From: Fimenecus sp045655645 | GTDB lineage: Bacteria; Bacillota; Clostridia; Oscillospirales; Acutalibacteraceae | Reading direction: 5' to 3' | Length of the DNA stretch: 64,000 nucleotides | Assembly: GCA_045655645.1 (NCBI GenBank) | Contig: JAZOPS010000051.1 | Span: 62,001 to 126,000, forward strand | In this document: positions 30,731 to 39,456 of the stretch, piece by piece | Position numbering within the stretch: position 1 is the first letter of the stretch | How the letters are laid out: every line of letters begins with the position of its first letter | Notes under the pieces: generated by a model | What the model was told of the DNA's origin: nothing | The model's input: the letters and a program-made list of their open reading frames with translations, nothing else | Database searches by the model: none | Made by a program: the position numbers and the translations under genes

Positions 30731-33700
30731 TTAACTTGTTATGTCGACTGTATAAGTCAACTGCGTACTATATGCGCCAACAGGAACGCTGTTCCAACCT
30801 GTAACTGTAATGCTTGGTGCATTGGTTGGTTTTGTTCCATCGGCTACATCGCCCGTAAATCTTTCTGTACCAAAATTAGCCTTTGAATAAGCTAATTCAT
30901 AAGTAACTCCTGTGTCGTCATTGATAAGTTTATCAGTTCCATCATTGCTTACTGAGCTTACGCTTACTAAAAGCACATTACTACCAAGCGTTGCTTTAAC
31001 AGAATACGAAACATCAACAGGACCGTTTGTATCCCAATCAATATCAACTTTTGCAGGGATTTCAACTTCATAGATGATTGGGTCTGTACCATTTGTTGAC
31101 TGGAAAACAACATCAACTTCTATTACTTCAAGAATATTACTTGAATCTGCAAGAACTTCTGAAATATCTGTTCCGTCAGCAGTTTTCTCTGCCACAACAG
31201 CAGAATCAACTGCATAGAATTTAAGTGTGTTTGTATAAGTTGAACCTGTCGGCACTTTTGCTGCCTCGGATGCGTCAACACTAATTGTATAAGGATACCT
31301 TGTAATGCTTGATGAGTCACCATTGTTATAAGAAGCAACCCACGCTGTAACTATTCCATCTGCATTCTGATAGTCTACAAGACCATCTGCGGTAACACCG
31401 TTATACATCAAGTCTTCGAAAGCTTTGTATGTTGAACCGCCTGTTTGAGTCCATTTAAGGCTTGACTGTGCATAAAGTTCAACACTTCTGTTAAGTCTTG
31501 TTGCAACATAACTTAAGTCGATATATGCAGTATATTGCATTTTTTCCGCTGAATCGTTATTAAGCACAATTTTTTCAAGTGCCGCGTTAGATTCATTTAC
31601 TGATGCAAAGCCCTCTATATGTGGTAAGAGAAGTGCTAGGTCTGCATAAGCGTAGTTAAGTTCATCAACGAGAGCATATCGTCTTAAGAATGCCTCATAT
31701 TGACCTAAACAATACTCAATTTCATTAAGAGTAGATGTATCAAGCACCGTTTTTGCCGCAATTTTAGACGAAACATCTGAATATGCATCTTTAATTCGTT
31801 TTTCGTATGTAACGATACCACCTAGAACAGTTTCACCTGCTTTTGGTACAATAGTTGTTGAGTTATCATAAATAGCTTCCGCAGCATCGTACATATTCAT
31901 ATATGCGGCAGCCGTGTCAGTATCATCAGACAAAAACATCTTACCAAAAACGCTTATATCGGCATACATATCTGTATAGTATTTCAGAGCGTTTACAGTA
32001 TCTCCATTTTCGTCTGTAATTTCTGCTTTATAACTAACCATTCTCAAAAAGTCTTTTGCATCAACTACTCCGTCACCATTGTTATCATCTTCAGTGTCAA
32101 TGATTCTGTCAGCATCTTCGTCAGAATGAGAACTCAAGCCATAAATATTTATGATGTTTGACTTAAATGTTGCAACATCTGCGATGATACCGTCTTTTTC
32201 AACGCCCTCATGAACATCTGCATCGCCGCCAATAAGTATTGCACGATTTGCAGCATTATAGGCATTGTAAAGTGCATTATATTCATCCGTGTACCCTGAT
32301 TCAAAGGTTACGCCGTCTTTATACATAAATGCATTTCTTTCTGCAATACTTAGTCGGTGTAAACCTTTTTCATAAATTGTAACTACCTGAGCCGCTTCTT
32401 CAATACTTGCAAAGCCTAATTGTTGTAAATAATTTTCTTTGTGTTCTTTATACAAATCATGGATAGATTCACTGTTAACAGAGTACGTTTTTGCTACTGC
32501 TGAAATTTCAGCTATATCTGTTTGCAGTTGTTGTATCGCTGTAGCATCCGCTGTTGCTGTGTAATAAGGTTGCCATTGCTCTTTCTTTATTTCGTTAGTG
32601 TAGTCCGTATAAAGAGCTCTGTATTTTTTCTCAAGTATTTCTTCTTTACAGTATTTAACTTCAGGAATTCCTTTTTGGTAATCCGAAAGTGCTAAAAAAG
32701 CATTATTACATGCCTCAAATGATGCCTTGAATTCTGTCTCCGAAGCATACGGGTCAATAGTTGAAACCATTTTTTCAAAGTTATTTGAGTCAACAGTCTT
32801 AACTCCAAAATACTCATCCATATTAGTAATATAGATTCCATTATCCTGATTTAATTCGCCGTTACAGTTTGTGTTATTACTTACACGAGTTTGACATTTA
32901 GGGTCATAAGTGAAGCCTAAACCATCAATAACAACTTTCTTGCCCTCGTTATTATTAGACTCATCCCAAACCGAAACCTTAACCTGTTTAATCTTATATC
33001 CATCATCAAGAATGTTGTCAAGGTATTCAAAGTTTTTATCCAGATTAGCCACACCGCCATCAGTTGGAATTCTAAAGCATGTAAGAGGAATACGAATAAA
33101 GCCTTTGTAACCTTGTAATGTATTAAGTTCAGAAGGCGCAATTGTACAAATACCAGGGTCAACTTCTCTATAAAATGTATGTGCTGCCTCAATATCAGTT
33201 TGCGTAATTTTTAGCTGTTGTTTTTCCCATTCACCATTTTTATCAAGAAGATAAATAACCGGGAATTCACCCTCTCTGCCAGCACAGAAATAACAGTTTA
33301 CATCTTTTCCATTTGAATCAGAAAGAATAAACTTAACGTTAAAATTAAGATTGCTTACCTCTGAAAAGTCAACATACATTACGAAAGAATTAGGAATAAC
33401 ACCTTCACCATATCTAGTTTTAACTTCTTCTTCCGTACCTTGCGAAGCATTAGTTTTAACTGCAATACCACTCAAATCAAGTCCGGGAAGATTTCCCCAA
33501 GTATCTGCCTCTGCACCTAAATAGGTTGTTGAAAGAGTAGCAATTTTCCAGTCTTTATTTGCAGGGTCGCATACCAGATTTCCCTTAAGGTTAATCATTG
33601 CACCTAATGAATTATTAAATCCTTTATTTGTAATCTGAGCATCCATTCTTGAGAAGTATGTTCCCAAGCTACTATCAACAGTTTCACCTGTAGGTCTATA

Positions 33701-36187
33701 ATCGTACGGTGACCAACCAATAGCTGTACCGCCCCATTCACCAGGTTGGTCGATAACCTTACCCGAAACATATGTTGTGAAATTACCTGTACTATTTATA
33801 TCGGTAGGTTTATTGTCTTGGTATGCAGGATAGTCATCATAGTACATATCCGACAACTGACCGTATGAATAATTTGTTTCAAAGTCGTTGAATGGGATAA
33901 ATGGATAAGCACCGATTGACTGACCTGTCTTAACCTCTTCACCAACAATAAAATCATAAAGTTCAAGGAATTTTGCTTTTGCATCTGCACCAAGCAATTC
34001 GTGGTGAGAAAGGTTAAATGTTTCATAAATTGCCATCAACTGTTTAAGTGTTGACTGTAATTCTTTATCTGTATGGTCTATAAACTCAGGATTGGGGAGT
34101 TTTTCAATTTCATTCTCAAAATAAACAACGGCATTGTAGTTAGATGCAGCATCATCTGAATAAACAAAACCATGGAATTGCTCGACTAATTTATATCTAT
34201 TATATGCCTCTGTATGGCCCAGAGTTTTCAACTTTTCAATAGCTTGTTCAACTTTGTCTTCATTTGAAAGAGCTGAACTGTTATTTATGCCAAAACATTC
34301 AATATAATTAATGATAATGTCATCAATCATATCCTTTGCACCAAAGTCGTTAAGTGAAGGAATTTCACCAAAATATTGCATTATATATTGTGCAACTGCC
34401 TTTGGAACTTCAGTAGTTCTGTCATAGAAGCCTGACATTTTGATACCATAAGTACCACTATTATTGTTAGATATATTAACTTCCGAAGGGAATGCTAATG
34501 AGGAAGTTGAAACTACATATCCATTAGCATCAAAATCAGCGCTACTACCAATATTTTTTTTGCAGAACATTACTTGGTCAATGTAGAAAGATTTATGAAC
34601 TGAGTCCGCTGACCAATCTGCAACCTGAACACCTGCGGAAACAAGGTCTTCAATAGCAAATTGAGGGTCTGTAACTGTATATGTAGTTCCACTTACCGAA
34701 ACTACATTAGCATCACTTAGAATTTTACCCATTTCATGAGTATTTGTTTGGAAAATTCTAGTTGATTTCTCAGTACGGTCATAAATAATATATGCATTGT
34801 TTATATTTGTTCCTGCTGTGTTTACCTTAAATCCAACTTTTGAATCATAAGTCTCTGATGCTACTGTTCTTGTATTGCCCTCAGCATCTTGAAGGACCAA
34901 TGTTGAGCCTGATGGGAAATAGTGCTTATTGGCATAAGCGTTAAGGCTATTTGCATTACCATTACCTTCACTTTCCCAGTTGCCCATATCATTATCTGCA
35001 ACAATATATTGGTCAGATTGTAAAAGAAAGTAATCGATAGGGATACGAACAAATCCTTTATAACCCGAAAGATTTGTGAAATAACCATCAGTCATCGAGG
35101 TTGATTCCCAAAGGCCATCAGCATTCTGAATATAAATTCCGTTGCTTATTGTTCCCGTGTTTTTCCCAGCTACTGCCGCAGTTGAGAAAGTTGTGCCATA
35201 GTGTGATGTGTAGTTTGTAGTGTCATCTCTCCAGTGTTCGACACTTTTTTCGTTAGCTGATAAAGTGAATGCAAATTTATTAATTTGAACACGACTTAAG
35301 TCAACATAAAACCAAACTTCTTCAGCATTTGTAAAATCATAGTGGTCACGGCTCCATGTAGTTGTTCCTACATAAGGTGTTCCGTTGTATGCATTAGCAA
35401 TCCAATAACGATAGCCAGCACTACCATTATAACCCATGCCAGCCATCTGACCATTAACATCAATTAACTCCGCACTCTGACGTTCGGAATAGTCTGGTAC
35501 CGTTGCACCGTTATTAGACTGCGAATTGCTCTTATCAACATCCGCATTACCCTTTTGCTCAAAAAGAAGCATTTCACGAACAATCCAGCTCTCATTAGGA
35601 GAAAAGTCGTCGTTAATAATGTAATAAGGTGTTTCTGAAAGGAGTGTATGAATTTTATCTGATACCCAACCATCGCTATCTACAGCCTGAATTGATATGT
35701 CATAACTTGACTCAATTTTATAGCCTTCAAGTCCTGTGAATGCACCCGGCCAATAATAGATTGAGTTAGGCAAGTTGTTTCCTTCTGTATTGTCAACTGT
35801 AAATGTTCCTCCTGCAGGAGTTGTAGATTGACTTACATCAATATTTTCTGTCCAGATTGGTTCGTGATTACCGTCATCATCCATTCTTGTAATTTCAAAA
35901 ATGTAATTTGTAATCCTCTTTTTAGATGGACTTGCTGCAGTATAACTATCCCATGTTGCCGCAGGGGTTGCATGTGGGAATGAAACCTTTATACTACCAT
36001 CAACATTAAGAGTTGCAATAAAGGATGTATTAGACGCAGCATTGTTGCTACCGTCACCCCAATATGGTGCAGGGTCATAAGCACCTCCACCGATGGCTCC
36101 AGCCATCATAAGTGGAACAGATGTAACAATCATTACAACCGCTAATATGAGCGCTATACACTTTTTGGAAGATAATTTTTTCTTCAT
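30731..36187 (-). CDS. Giant secreted multidomain protein (1818 aa) ending in the paralogue domain
   Basis: An 1818-residue secreted protein with a signal peptide over residues 1-31 (Lys-rich start, then LAVVMIVTSVPLMMAG). Two related beta-rich modules occur. Near residues 280-450 is VWFYVDLSRVQINKF with SGYKGFVRIPIDYF; near 950-1080 is FVMYVDFSEVSNLNF with QGYKGFIRIPLTCF. Alpha-helical stretches rich in Tyr/Ala follow each. An EF-hand/dockerin-like loop DTEDDNNGDGVVDAKDF lies near 1360. The last 110 residues are one copy of the domain found in the seven small paralogues (YEVEIPAKVDIDW to YSTQLTYTVD). No membrane anchor or LPXTG is present. It is likely an adhesin or polymer-binding scaffold. 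Confidence 0.8.
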   Translation of the reverse strand: MKKKLSSKKCIALILAVVMIVTSVPLMMAGAIGGGAYDPAPYWGDGSNNAASNTSFIATLNVDGSIKVSFPHATPAATWDSYTAASPSKKRITNYIFEITRMDDDGNHEPIWTENIDVSQSTTPAGGTFTVDNTEGNNLPNSIYYWPGAFTGLEGYKIESSYDISIQAVDSDGWVSDKIHTLLSETPYYIINDDFSPNESWIVREMLLFEQKGNADVDKSNSQSNNGATVPDYSERQSAELIDVNGQMAGMGYNGSAGYRYWIANAYNGTPYVGTTTWSRDHYDFTNAEEVWFYVDLSRVQINKFAFTLSANEKSVEHWRDDTTNYTSHYGTTFSTAAVAGKNTGTISNGIYIQNADGLWESTSMTDGYFTNLSGYKGFVRIPIDYFLLQSDQYIVADNDMGNWESEGNGNANSLNAYANKHYFPSGSTLVLQDAEGNTRTVASETYDSKVGFKVNTAGTNINNAYIIYDRTEKSTRIFQTNTHEMGKILSDANVVSVSGTTYTVTDPQFAIEDLVSAGVQVADWSADSVHKSFYIDQVMFCKKNIGSSADFDANGYVVSTSSLAFPSEVNISNNNSGTYGIKMSGFYDRTTEVPKAVAQYIMQYFGEIPSLNDFGAKDMIDDIIINYIECFGINNSSALSNEDKVEQAIEKLKTLGHTEAYNRYKLVEQFHGFVYSDDAASNYNAVVYFENEIEKLPNPEFIDHTDKELQSTLKQLMAIYETFNLSHHELLGADAKAKFLELYDFIVGEEVKTGQSIGAYPFIPFNDFETNYSYGQLSDMYYDDYPAYQDNKPTDINSTGNFTTYVSGKVIDQPGEWGGTAIGWSPYDYRPTGETVDSSLGTYFSRMDAQITNKGFNNSLGAMINLKGNLVCDPANKDWKIATLSTTYLGAEADTWGNLPGLDLSGIAVKTNASQGTEEEVKTRYGEGVIPNSFVMYVDFSEVSNLNFNVKFILSDSNGKDVNCYFCAGREGEFPVIYLLDKNGEWEKQQLKITQTDIEAAHTFYREVDPGICTIAPSELNTLQGYKGFIRIPLTCFRIPTDGGVANLDKNFEYLDNILDDGYKIKQVKVSVWDESNNNEGKKVVIDGLGFTYDPKCQTRVSNNTNCNGELNQDNGIYITNMDEYFGVKTVDSNNFEKMVSTIDPYASETEFKASFEACNNAFLALSDYQKGIPEVKYCKEEILEKKYRALYTDYTNEIKKEQWQPYYTATADATAIQQLQTDIAEISAVAKTYSVNSESIHDLYKEHKENYLQQLGFASIEEAAQVVTIYEKGLHRLSIAERNAFMYKDGVTFESGYTDEYNALYNAYNAANRAILIGGDADVHEGVEKDGIIADVATFKSNIINIYGLSSHSDEDADRIIDTEDDNNGDGVVDAKDFLRMVSYKAEITDENGDTVNALKYYTDMYADISVFGKMFLSDDTDTAAAYMNMYDAAEAIYDNSTTIVPKAGETVLGGIVTYEKRIKDAYSDVSSKIAAKTVLDTSTLNEIEYCLGQYEAFLRRYALVDELNYAYADLALLLPHIEGFASVNESNAALEKIVLNNDSAEKMQYTAYIDLSYVATRLNRSVELYAQSSLKWTQTGGSTYKAFEDLMYNGVTADGLVDYQNADGIVTAWVASYNNGDSSSITRYPYTISVDASEAAKVPTGSTYTNTLKFYAVDSAVVAEKTADGTDISEVLADSSNILEVIEVDVVFQSTNGTDPIIYEVEIPAKVDIDWDTNGPVDVSYSVKATLGSNVLLVSVSSVSNDGTDKLINDDTGVTYELAYSKANFGTERFTGDVADGTKPTNAPSITVTGWNSVPVGAYSTQLTYTVDITS

Positions 36188-36227
36188 TACTTCTCTTCCT
36201 TTCTGTTTCTAATCTATATAAAGTAAT

Positions 36228-37046
36228 TTATTTTACAATAAGGTCTGTTTTTACTACAAAATTGTTAAGCGGAGTTCTTGCCTGGTCATAAGAATATGGC
36301 TGCTGATGAACTATCGCCTTGTATTCGCCCGCTTCAAGTGAACGGGAAATGTTAAATCTTGAAACTGAATAACCCGGTTGAACAAGCCCTGACTGATAAA
36401 GTTTTTCATCGCTTGCATCAATAACACCGTTTTCATTGTTGTCAAGGTAGATTGTAAATACTACAAAACAGATATCTTTATTTTTTTCAGAGTTTGAAAG
36501 GATAAAGTTCTGCTCAACCTGACCTGCTTTGAAATTAATCTGAGCAATACCATTCATTGTGACATTCTTTGAGCCCATATCTTCAACTTTATCTGGTAAA
36601 TCAAGTTCACCTAAACCTTGTTGCTGATTGACATCAAGAATACTTGGAGTTGTTGTGGTTGGCTCTTCATCACCACCATCAATCAATATTCCGAGACCTG
36701 AAATTAATCCCGCAAGCACTAAAAGGCCAAGCACGATTAACATAACAAATGCAAGAATATTATCTTTTTTAACTGCGATAAATGAGCCAGACTCAAGTTC
36801 AATATAGCCTATTGTCTTATATCTTGCAGAAGATGTTGGTTTATAAACTATTTCTTCAATATCATTTGAAGTGATTGTGCCGATTTCATCTTTACCATAA
36901 GCCAACTGACCGACAACACGGATACCTCCGTCTGGATAAAGAGCTTTCATCTCTTTAGCAGTATAATACCCCTGTTCAAAGCCCGTCTCTTTATTGTAAT
37001 ATAATTCTGTATAGTCGTTACCGTTTTTAATAATAAATATTGCCAA
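36228..37046 (-). CDS. Single-pass membrane protein heading the surface operon
   Basis: A 272-residue protein. TTG 37046 is taken as the start because GGGAGGG lies seven bases upstream; the longer frame to 37133 crosses the promoter. A soluble N-terminal part (1-93) starts AIFIIKNGNDYTELYY. A strong membrane helix (about 94-120), a Thr-Pro linker and an outer beta domain follow. The outer domain has an EF-hand-like DNNENGVIDASDE and a closing LEAGEYKAIVHQ pattern common in Gram-positive surface Ig-like proteins. It could anchor or sense the structure. The N-terminal domain is unrecognised. Confidence 0.72.
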   Translation of the reverse strand: MAIFIIKNGNDYTELYYNKETGFEQGYYTAKEMKALYPDGGIRVVGQLAYGKDEIGTITSNDIEEIVYKPTSSARYKTIGYIELESGSFIAVKKDNILAFVMLIVLGLLVLAGLISGLGILIDGGDEEPTTTTPSILDVNQQQGLGELDLPDKVEDMGSKNVTMNGIAQINFKAGQVEQNFILSNSEKNKDICFVVFTIYLDNNENGVIDASDEKLYQSGLVQPGYSVSRFNISRSLEAGEYKAIVHQQPYSYDQARTPLNNFVVKTDLIVK

Positions 37047-37104
37047 AACGATACCCTCCCAAAAATAAATATAATTGAAGATAATATTACTATTATAACA
37101 AAAT

Positions 37105-37133
37105 ATTTTACCCCTTTTTATAATATTTGTCAA
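37105..37133 (-). promoter_or_regulatory. Strong sigma-A promoter of the ten-gene surface operon
   Basis: Consensus TTGACA (37128-37133), 17-bp spacer, TAAAAT (37105-37110) in the minus-strand sense. The leader is roughly 50 nt. The next 70 bp upstream is AT-rich, with no further element that I can identify before the tRNA terminator. Confidence 0.82.
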
Positions 37134-37309
37134 TGAAAACTTTAAAAAAACATATAATAAATTCCACGCAAATTCAACAATTTCTGCAAGTTCTATTAAA
37201 CAGGATTATAATATATATTAATTAGTATTAAAATGAGTAAAAAATAAGAACCCGACCTTTCAACGGATTTAAAATGCGGATGTTTTTTCGGAATCTTGTT
37301 GTTTCATAA

Positions 37310-37342
37310 TAAAAAATCCCGAATGATTTCTCATTCGGGATT
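37310..37342 (-). terminator. Terminator after tRNA-Leu
   Basis: A 12-bp stem AATCCCGAATGA/TCATTCGGGATT with a 4-nt loop and T-run in the minus-strand sense, starting 5 bp after the tRNA 3' end. Confidence 0.92.
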
Positions 37343-37347
37343 TTTGG

Positions 37348-37432
37348 TGCCGGTGACCGGGGTCGAACCGGTACGGTATCGCTACCACTGGATTTTGAGT
37401 CCAGCACGTCTGCCAATTCCATCACACCGGCA
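37348..37432 (-). tRNA. tRNA-Leu(CAA)
   Basis: An 85-nt class II tRNA. The acceptor stem TGCCGGT/ACCGGCA pairs fully, the T-loop has GGTTCGACCCC, and the anticodon arm CTGGA-CTCAAAA-TCCAG gives anticodon CAA (leucine, UUG). A variable arm (GTGGTAGCGATACC region) is present, as expected for Leu. No CCA is encoded. It is a single gene with its own promoter and terminator. It fills most of the gene-free stretch 37047-37518 together with the two promoters and two terminators listed there. Confidence 0.95.
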
Positions 37433-37448
37433 TTTATGTGACTGTGAT

Positions 37449-37477
37449 ATTATATGAAATTATTTTAAAATTGTCAA
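37449..37477 (-). promoter_or_regulatory. Consensus promoter for tRNA-Leu
   Basis: TTGACA (37472-37477), 17-bp spacer, TATAAT (37449-37454) in the minus-strand sense, a perfect match to the sigma-A consensus. Confidence 0.9.
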
Positions 37478-37480
37478 TAG

Positions 37481-37513
37481 AAAAAGGGACATATTTTAAA
37501 AATAGTCCCCTTT
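37481..37513 (-). terminator. Terminator after radC operon
   Basis: Stem AGGGGAC/GTCCCTT with an AT-rich upper part and a T-run in the minus-strand sense. It ends three bases before the -35 box of the tRNA-Leu promoter. Confidence 0.78.
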
Positions 37514-37518
37514 AGCAC

Positions 37519-38310
37519 TTAAAAAATATGTTTCCATTTTTCACTTTTACGGAATGAAAAATAATCGTCACCATGACCTATGATTATATGGTCATTAAGT
37601 CTTATTCCAACAGCCTCAAGTGCGTCTGCCATATCAATTGTTGCATTTATATCTTTTGTTGATGGTGCTGTTATTCCAGACGGATGATTGTGCACAAGAA
37701 TAACACTTGCAGCATTTGAAAGAATTGCATATTCTGTTATCTTTCGGTTATTTATCATTGTGGCATTGACTGTGCCTTCGCTGATTTTATCAAATCGCAA
37801 CATTTTACAATTGATATCAAGACAAAGCAGCCAAAGTTCTTCTTGGGTTAATCCTTTAAAATGTGACGCAACATATTTGGCCACTAACTCTGAACTATTT
37901 AAACGAACTTCATCACGATTCAACTTATCTTTTTCATATTCTCTAAATAATTCTGGCATCAATTTGATAAGTAAAGCACTTCGCTCACCTATCCCCTTTA
38001 CTTTGCACAGTTCTTCATAATCAGCATCAAAAACCTCGGACAAAGAACCAAAACGATTTATTAAAGCATGTGCTTCTTCATTTGTATCTTTAACAGGAAT
38101 ACTATGAAAAAGCAACAATTCAAGTATATTATGGTCATGAAAATTTTCGAGACCTTCTTTTAAAAATCTTTCACGAATTCTTTGTCGATGCCCTTCATGA
38201 ACGTTAGTTTTTTCTTTTTTCGGCTTTGATGGTTTCTTTAAAACATTACCCTCAATCGAAAGTTTTTCTCGTTTTTTATGTTCATACATATCAGGCGCTT
38301 TTCTTGCCAT
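37519..38310 (-). CDS. radC: RadC family protein (JAB/MPN metalloprotein domain)
   Basis: A 263-residue RadC. A basic N-terminal extension (1-40) precedes a helix-hairpin-helix region (VKGIGERSALLIKL, about 105-120) and the JAMM domain with VHNHPSGITAPSTKD (about 206-220; His-x-His, Ser and Asp metal ligands). The cellular role of RadC is unclear; a DNA-repair role in E. coli was not upheld. It is last in a five-gene minus-strand operon with metF, DUF5685, the J-like gene and a membrane protein, spaced 2 bp after the last. Confidence 0.93.
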   Translation of the reverse strand: MARKAPDMYEHKKREKLSIEGNVLKKPSKPKKEKTNVHEGHRQRIRERFLKEGLENFHDHNILELLLFHSIPVKDTNEEAHALINRFGSLSEVFDADYEELCKVKGIGERSALLIKLMPELFREYEKDKLNRDEVRLNSSELVAKYVASHFKGLTQEELWLLCLDINCKMLRFDKISEGTVNATMINNRKITEYAILSNAASVILVHNHPSGITAPSTKDINATIDMADALEAVGIRLNDHIIIGHGDDYFSFRKSEKWKHIF

Positions 38311-38312
38311 GG

Positions 38313-38858
38313 TTATTTAAACACCCTTTTTACATATTTTTGCCATCTTATTAAATATGCTGTGACTAATCTTGTTAATGCAATATCATAGAGCACAAAA
38401 ACTATATTACCAACAAACAACAATCCTGGCAAAGCCCATTTACCCAAAAAATCAATATCATCAAAAGAAATCATAAACACTTTTGCTACGATTAAATATG
38501 AAACAATCATTGCAATATTAAATATGATATATTTTATAATCCAAGATGTTATTCTGCCTGTTTTTCTTTCAATGAAACTCTTGATTATAGGGTAATACCC
38601 AAAGAATGCCGCATACATAACTGCGGCTTCTTTATCTGCAACAACCAACAAAGAGAGAATTGATACAGCGACATATATAGCACTTGCAAACGCAGGGCTT
38701 ATTTCAATAACGATGGCCATTAAAAGCCCACCACATATTGCAGGAATGGCATAAGTAAGAGTCGGGATTAACCCCGTTGAAAACATTAACACTATTGATA
38801 AAGCAGCAATTATTCCACCAAATGCTGCTTTGAACGAACGGAATTTATTATCTCTCAT
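38313..38858 (-). CDS. Hypothetical membrane protein (ECF S-component-like)
   Basis: A 181-residue protein with five or six hydrophobic segments and a short basic C-terminus. The arrangement resembles small substrate-binding S components of ECF transporters, with an N-terminal GGIIAALSIVLMFSTGLIP and a conserved proline-aromatic loop. No ECF ATPase is adjacent, and I cannot assign a substrate. It starts one base after the J-like gene ends and is conserved in this operon context in related Clostridia, to my recollection. Confidence 0.62.
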   Translation of the reverse strand: MRDNKFRSFKAAFGGIIAALSIVLMFSTGLIPTLTYAIPAICGGLLMAIVIEISPAFASAIYVAVSILSLLVVADKEAAVMYAAFFGYYPIIKSFIERKTGRITSWIIKYIIFNIAMIVSYLIVAKVFMISFDDIDFLGKWALPGLLFVGNIVFVLYDIALTRLVTAYLIRWQKYVKRVFK

Positions 38859-38859
38859 A

Positions 38860-39456
38860 TCAGCAACATGGGATTAAATCCCCACCCATACATTCACAAC
38901 AACAGTCAGCACAGATTAAGCCCTGACAGATGTCGCAAGTGTCACAATCTGATGAATGACGAGATGTTCTGTAACCACCATTAGCATTTGTGTTCATTGA
39001 ATTGAATGCTGCAGCATATTCGCTGTTTGATGGTTCCATTCTGCAAGCAGTCTGATAGCAACGATATGCTTCATTGAGCCAACCGCGACGCTGATGAATC
39101 ATACCCTTTAAATAATGCCACTCAGCTGAGCGCATATTATTAGGAATGCCATCAAGAATTGTTTCAGCATCATCAATTCTGCCGCTGTTTATTCTCTGTC
39201 TAACATCAAAAAACTGTGATGTGCCTTGATTATAAGAAGAATTTGAATTATTATAATAAGCTCCCGTGCCCCTTATCTCATTGAGAACATAGTCATAAGC
39301 CTCGTTAAGCTCATTCATTCGGAATGCTTTTTCTTCATCTGTTCCTGATGAATTTTGGATGCTTGCTGCAATACTTCTATAAGCATCCATAACCTGTTGT
39401 TCGGTTGCGTTTCGGTTTAAACCGAGGTATTCGTAAGGATTAGTCACTCTTCTCAC
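38860..39456 (-). CDS. J-domain-like protein lacking HPD, with Cys-rich tail
   Basis: A 198-residue protein. The N-terminal NPYEYLGLNRNATEQQVMDA has J-domain helices I and II, but the HPD tripeptide that stimulates Hsp70 is replaced by a SIQNSSG-type loop. A middle region (about 85-145) looks like a tetratricopeptide pair (YLKGMIHQRRGWLNEAYRCY). The last 28 residues hold ten Cys, including a CCCEC cluster. It overlaps the downstream end of the DUF5685 gene by 17 bp. Genes of this pair occur together in Oscillospiraceae. It may bind a metal or cluster; function unknown. Confidence 0.8.
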   Translation of the reverse strand: MRRVTNPYEYLGLNRNATEQQVMDAYRSIAASIQNSSGTDEEKAFRMNELNEAYDYVLNEIRGTGAYYNNSNSSYNQGTSQFFDVRQRINSGRIDDAETILDGIPNNMRSAEWHYLKGMIHQRRGWLNEAYRCYQTACRMEPSNSEYAAAFNSMNTNANGGYRTSRHSSDCDTCDICQGLICADCCCECMGGDLIPCC

